6,125 bases of DNA from Pseudorhodobacter sp. (GTDB lineage Bacteria; Pseudomonadota; Alphaproteobacteria; Rhodobacterales; Rhodobacteraceae): assembly GCA_024641255.1 (NCBI GenBank), contig JAHEDL010000054.1:1-6125 (forward strand). The letters run 5' to 3'. Below are positions 5,731-6,125 of the stretch, piece by piece (positions within the stretch are counted from its first letter, which is position 1; every line of letters begins with the position of its first letter). The notes beneath the pieces are model-generated. The model ran no database searches. It saw only the letters and a program-made list of their open reading frames with translations, and was not told the DNA's origin. A program made the translations under genes and the position numbers.

Positions 5731-6125
5731 ATGATGCAGGGCGGATGTGCATGCGGCGCGGTGCGCTATCGGTTGGCCGACAGGCCCATGTTTACCAATT
5801 GTTGTCACTGCACATGGTGCCAACGCGAAACTGGGTCTGCCTTTGCGCTCAACGCGATTATCGAAACCGATCGGTTGACTGTTGATGGTGCGGTTGAACG
5901 GGTGATGTTGCCATCGGCGTCGGGCAAGGGTCAGGAAGTGGTGCGCTGTCAAACCTGCAAGGTCGCGCTTTATAGCCATTACGCGGGGGCAGGGCGGTTG
6001 GCCGCTTTTGTGCGTGTCGGGACGATGGATCGGCCAGCAGACTGCCCGCCCGACGTGCATATCTACACCGCGACCAAGTTGCCTTGGCTGGAGTTGGGCG
6101 ACCGCGTTCCTGCGTTTGAAGGCTA
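5731..6125 (+). CDS. GFA/CENP-V family zinc-binding protein (cut by the right window edge)
   Basis: 131 complete codons are visible, and the frame is still open at the edge: the last two bases, TA, could begin a tyrosine codon or a stop. The family is named after glutathione-dependent formaldehyde-activating enzyme (Gfa). All seven cysteine positions of the two zinc sites are seen: CxC at 6/8 (GGCACGAVRY), CxCxxC at 25/27/30 (CCHCTWCQRETGSAF) and CxxC at 73/76 (RCQTCKVALYSHY). The later stretch PPDVHIYTATKLPW (106-119) is also typical, and the ending PAFEG is usually followed by YYD, so only a short C-terminal tail is probably missing. Most family members are small cytoplasmic proteins of unknown substrate, and true formaldehyde activity is not implied. 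The start is at 5731 or 5734. The 147-base gap from murD and a weak TTGCCG-17-AATAGT match (5680-5708) make an own promoter possible but unproven. Confidence 0.88.
   Translation, partial: MMQGGCACGAVRYRLADRPMFTNCCHCTWCQRETGSAFALNAIIETDRLTVDGAVERVMLPSASGKGQEVVRCQTCKVALYSHYAGAGRLAAFVRVGTMDRPADCPPDVHIYTATKLPWLELGDRVPAFEG

Noticed and set aside
5038..6060. A 340-codon open frame on the minus strand
   Set aside because: It lies antisense to murD and the GFA gene, both of which have clear family motifs; its translation has no recognisable domain and is a GC-rich shadow.

Overview
The window looks like chromosomal DNA from an alphaproteobacterium, most likely a member of the Rhodobacteraceae (roseobacter/Rhodobacter group). 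This rests on three things: a GC-rich murD with the sequence style of that family, an RTX protein with the C-terminal style common in Rhodobacterales, and a CCTCCGG-type hairpin next to a TATTTT tract of a kind I recall from Rhodobacteraceae intergenic regions. The taxonomic call is inference from sequence style, not a database match.

Layout, left to right. Positions 1-222 (minus strand) hold the first 74 codons of a PAP2-superfamily membrane phosphatase that runs off the left edge. Positions 223-572 are intergenic and contain the GC-rich, foldable leader of that gene. Positions 573-3548 (minus) encode a 991-residue RTX protein: an N-terminal glycoside-hydrolase-like (clan GH-A type) barrel, a beta domain, a calcium-binding repeat block with a 127-residue period, and a C-terminal type I secretion region. 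Positions 3549-4185 are a long divergent intergenic region with no convincing intact gene. It carries several inverted repeats and, on the minus strand, short RTX-like peptide stretches in two frames that may be a decayed gene. Positions 4186-5583 (plus) are a complete murD of 465 codons. Positions 5584-5730 are a short spacer with a GC hairpin. Positions 5731-6125 (plus) are a GFA/CENP-V-type zinc protein that runs off the right edge.

Functionally, MurD (cytoplasmic peptidoglycan precursor synthesis) and the PAP2 protein (possibly undecaprenyl-pyrophosphate recycling or other lipid phosphate hydrolysis) both fit a cell-envelope neighbourhood. The RTX gene looks like an accessory secreted or surface protein sitting between them. 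It is visibly less GC-rich than murD, and no type I secretion transporter genes are present in the window, so export would depend on genes elsewhere. The most interesting observation is that the RTX protein's barrel keeps the expected Asn-Glu acid/base motif but appears to have alanine where the catalytic nucleophile glutamate is expected, suggesting a non-hydrolytic, perhaps glycan-binding, secreted protein. I did not find a CRISPR array, tRNA, rRNA, insertion sequence or defence system.
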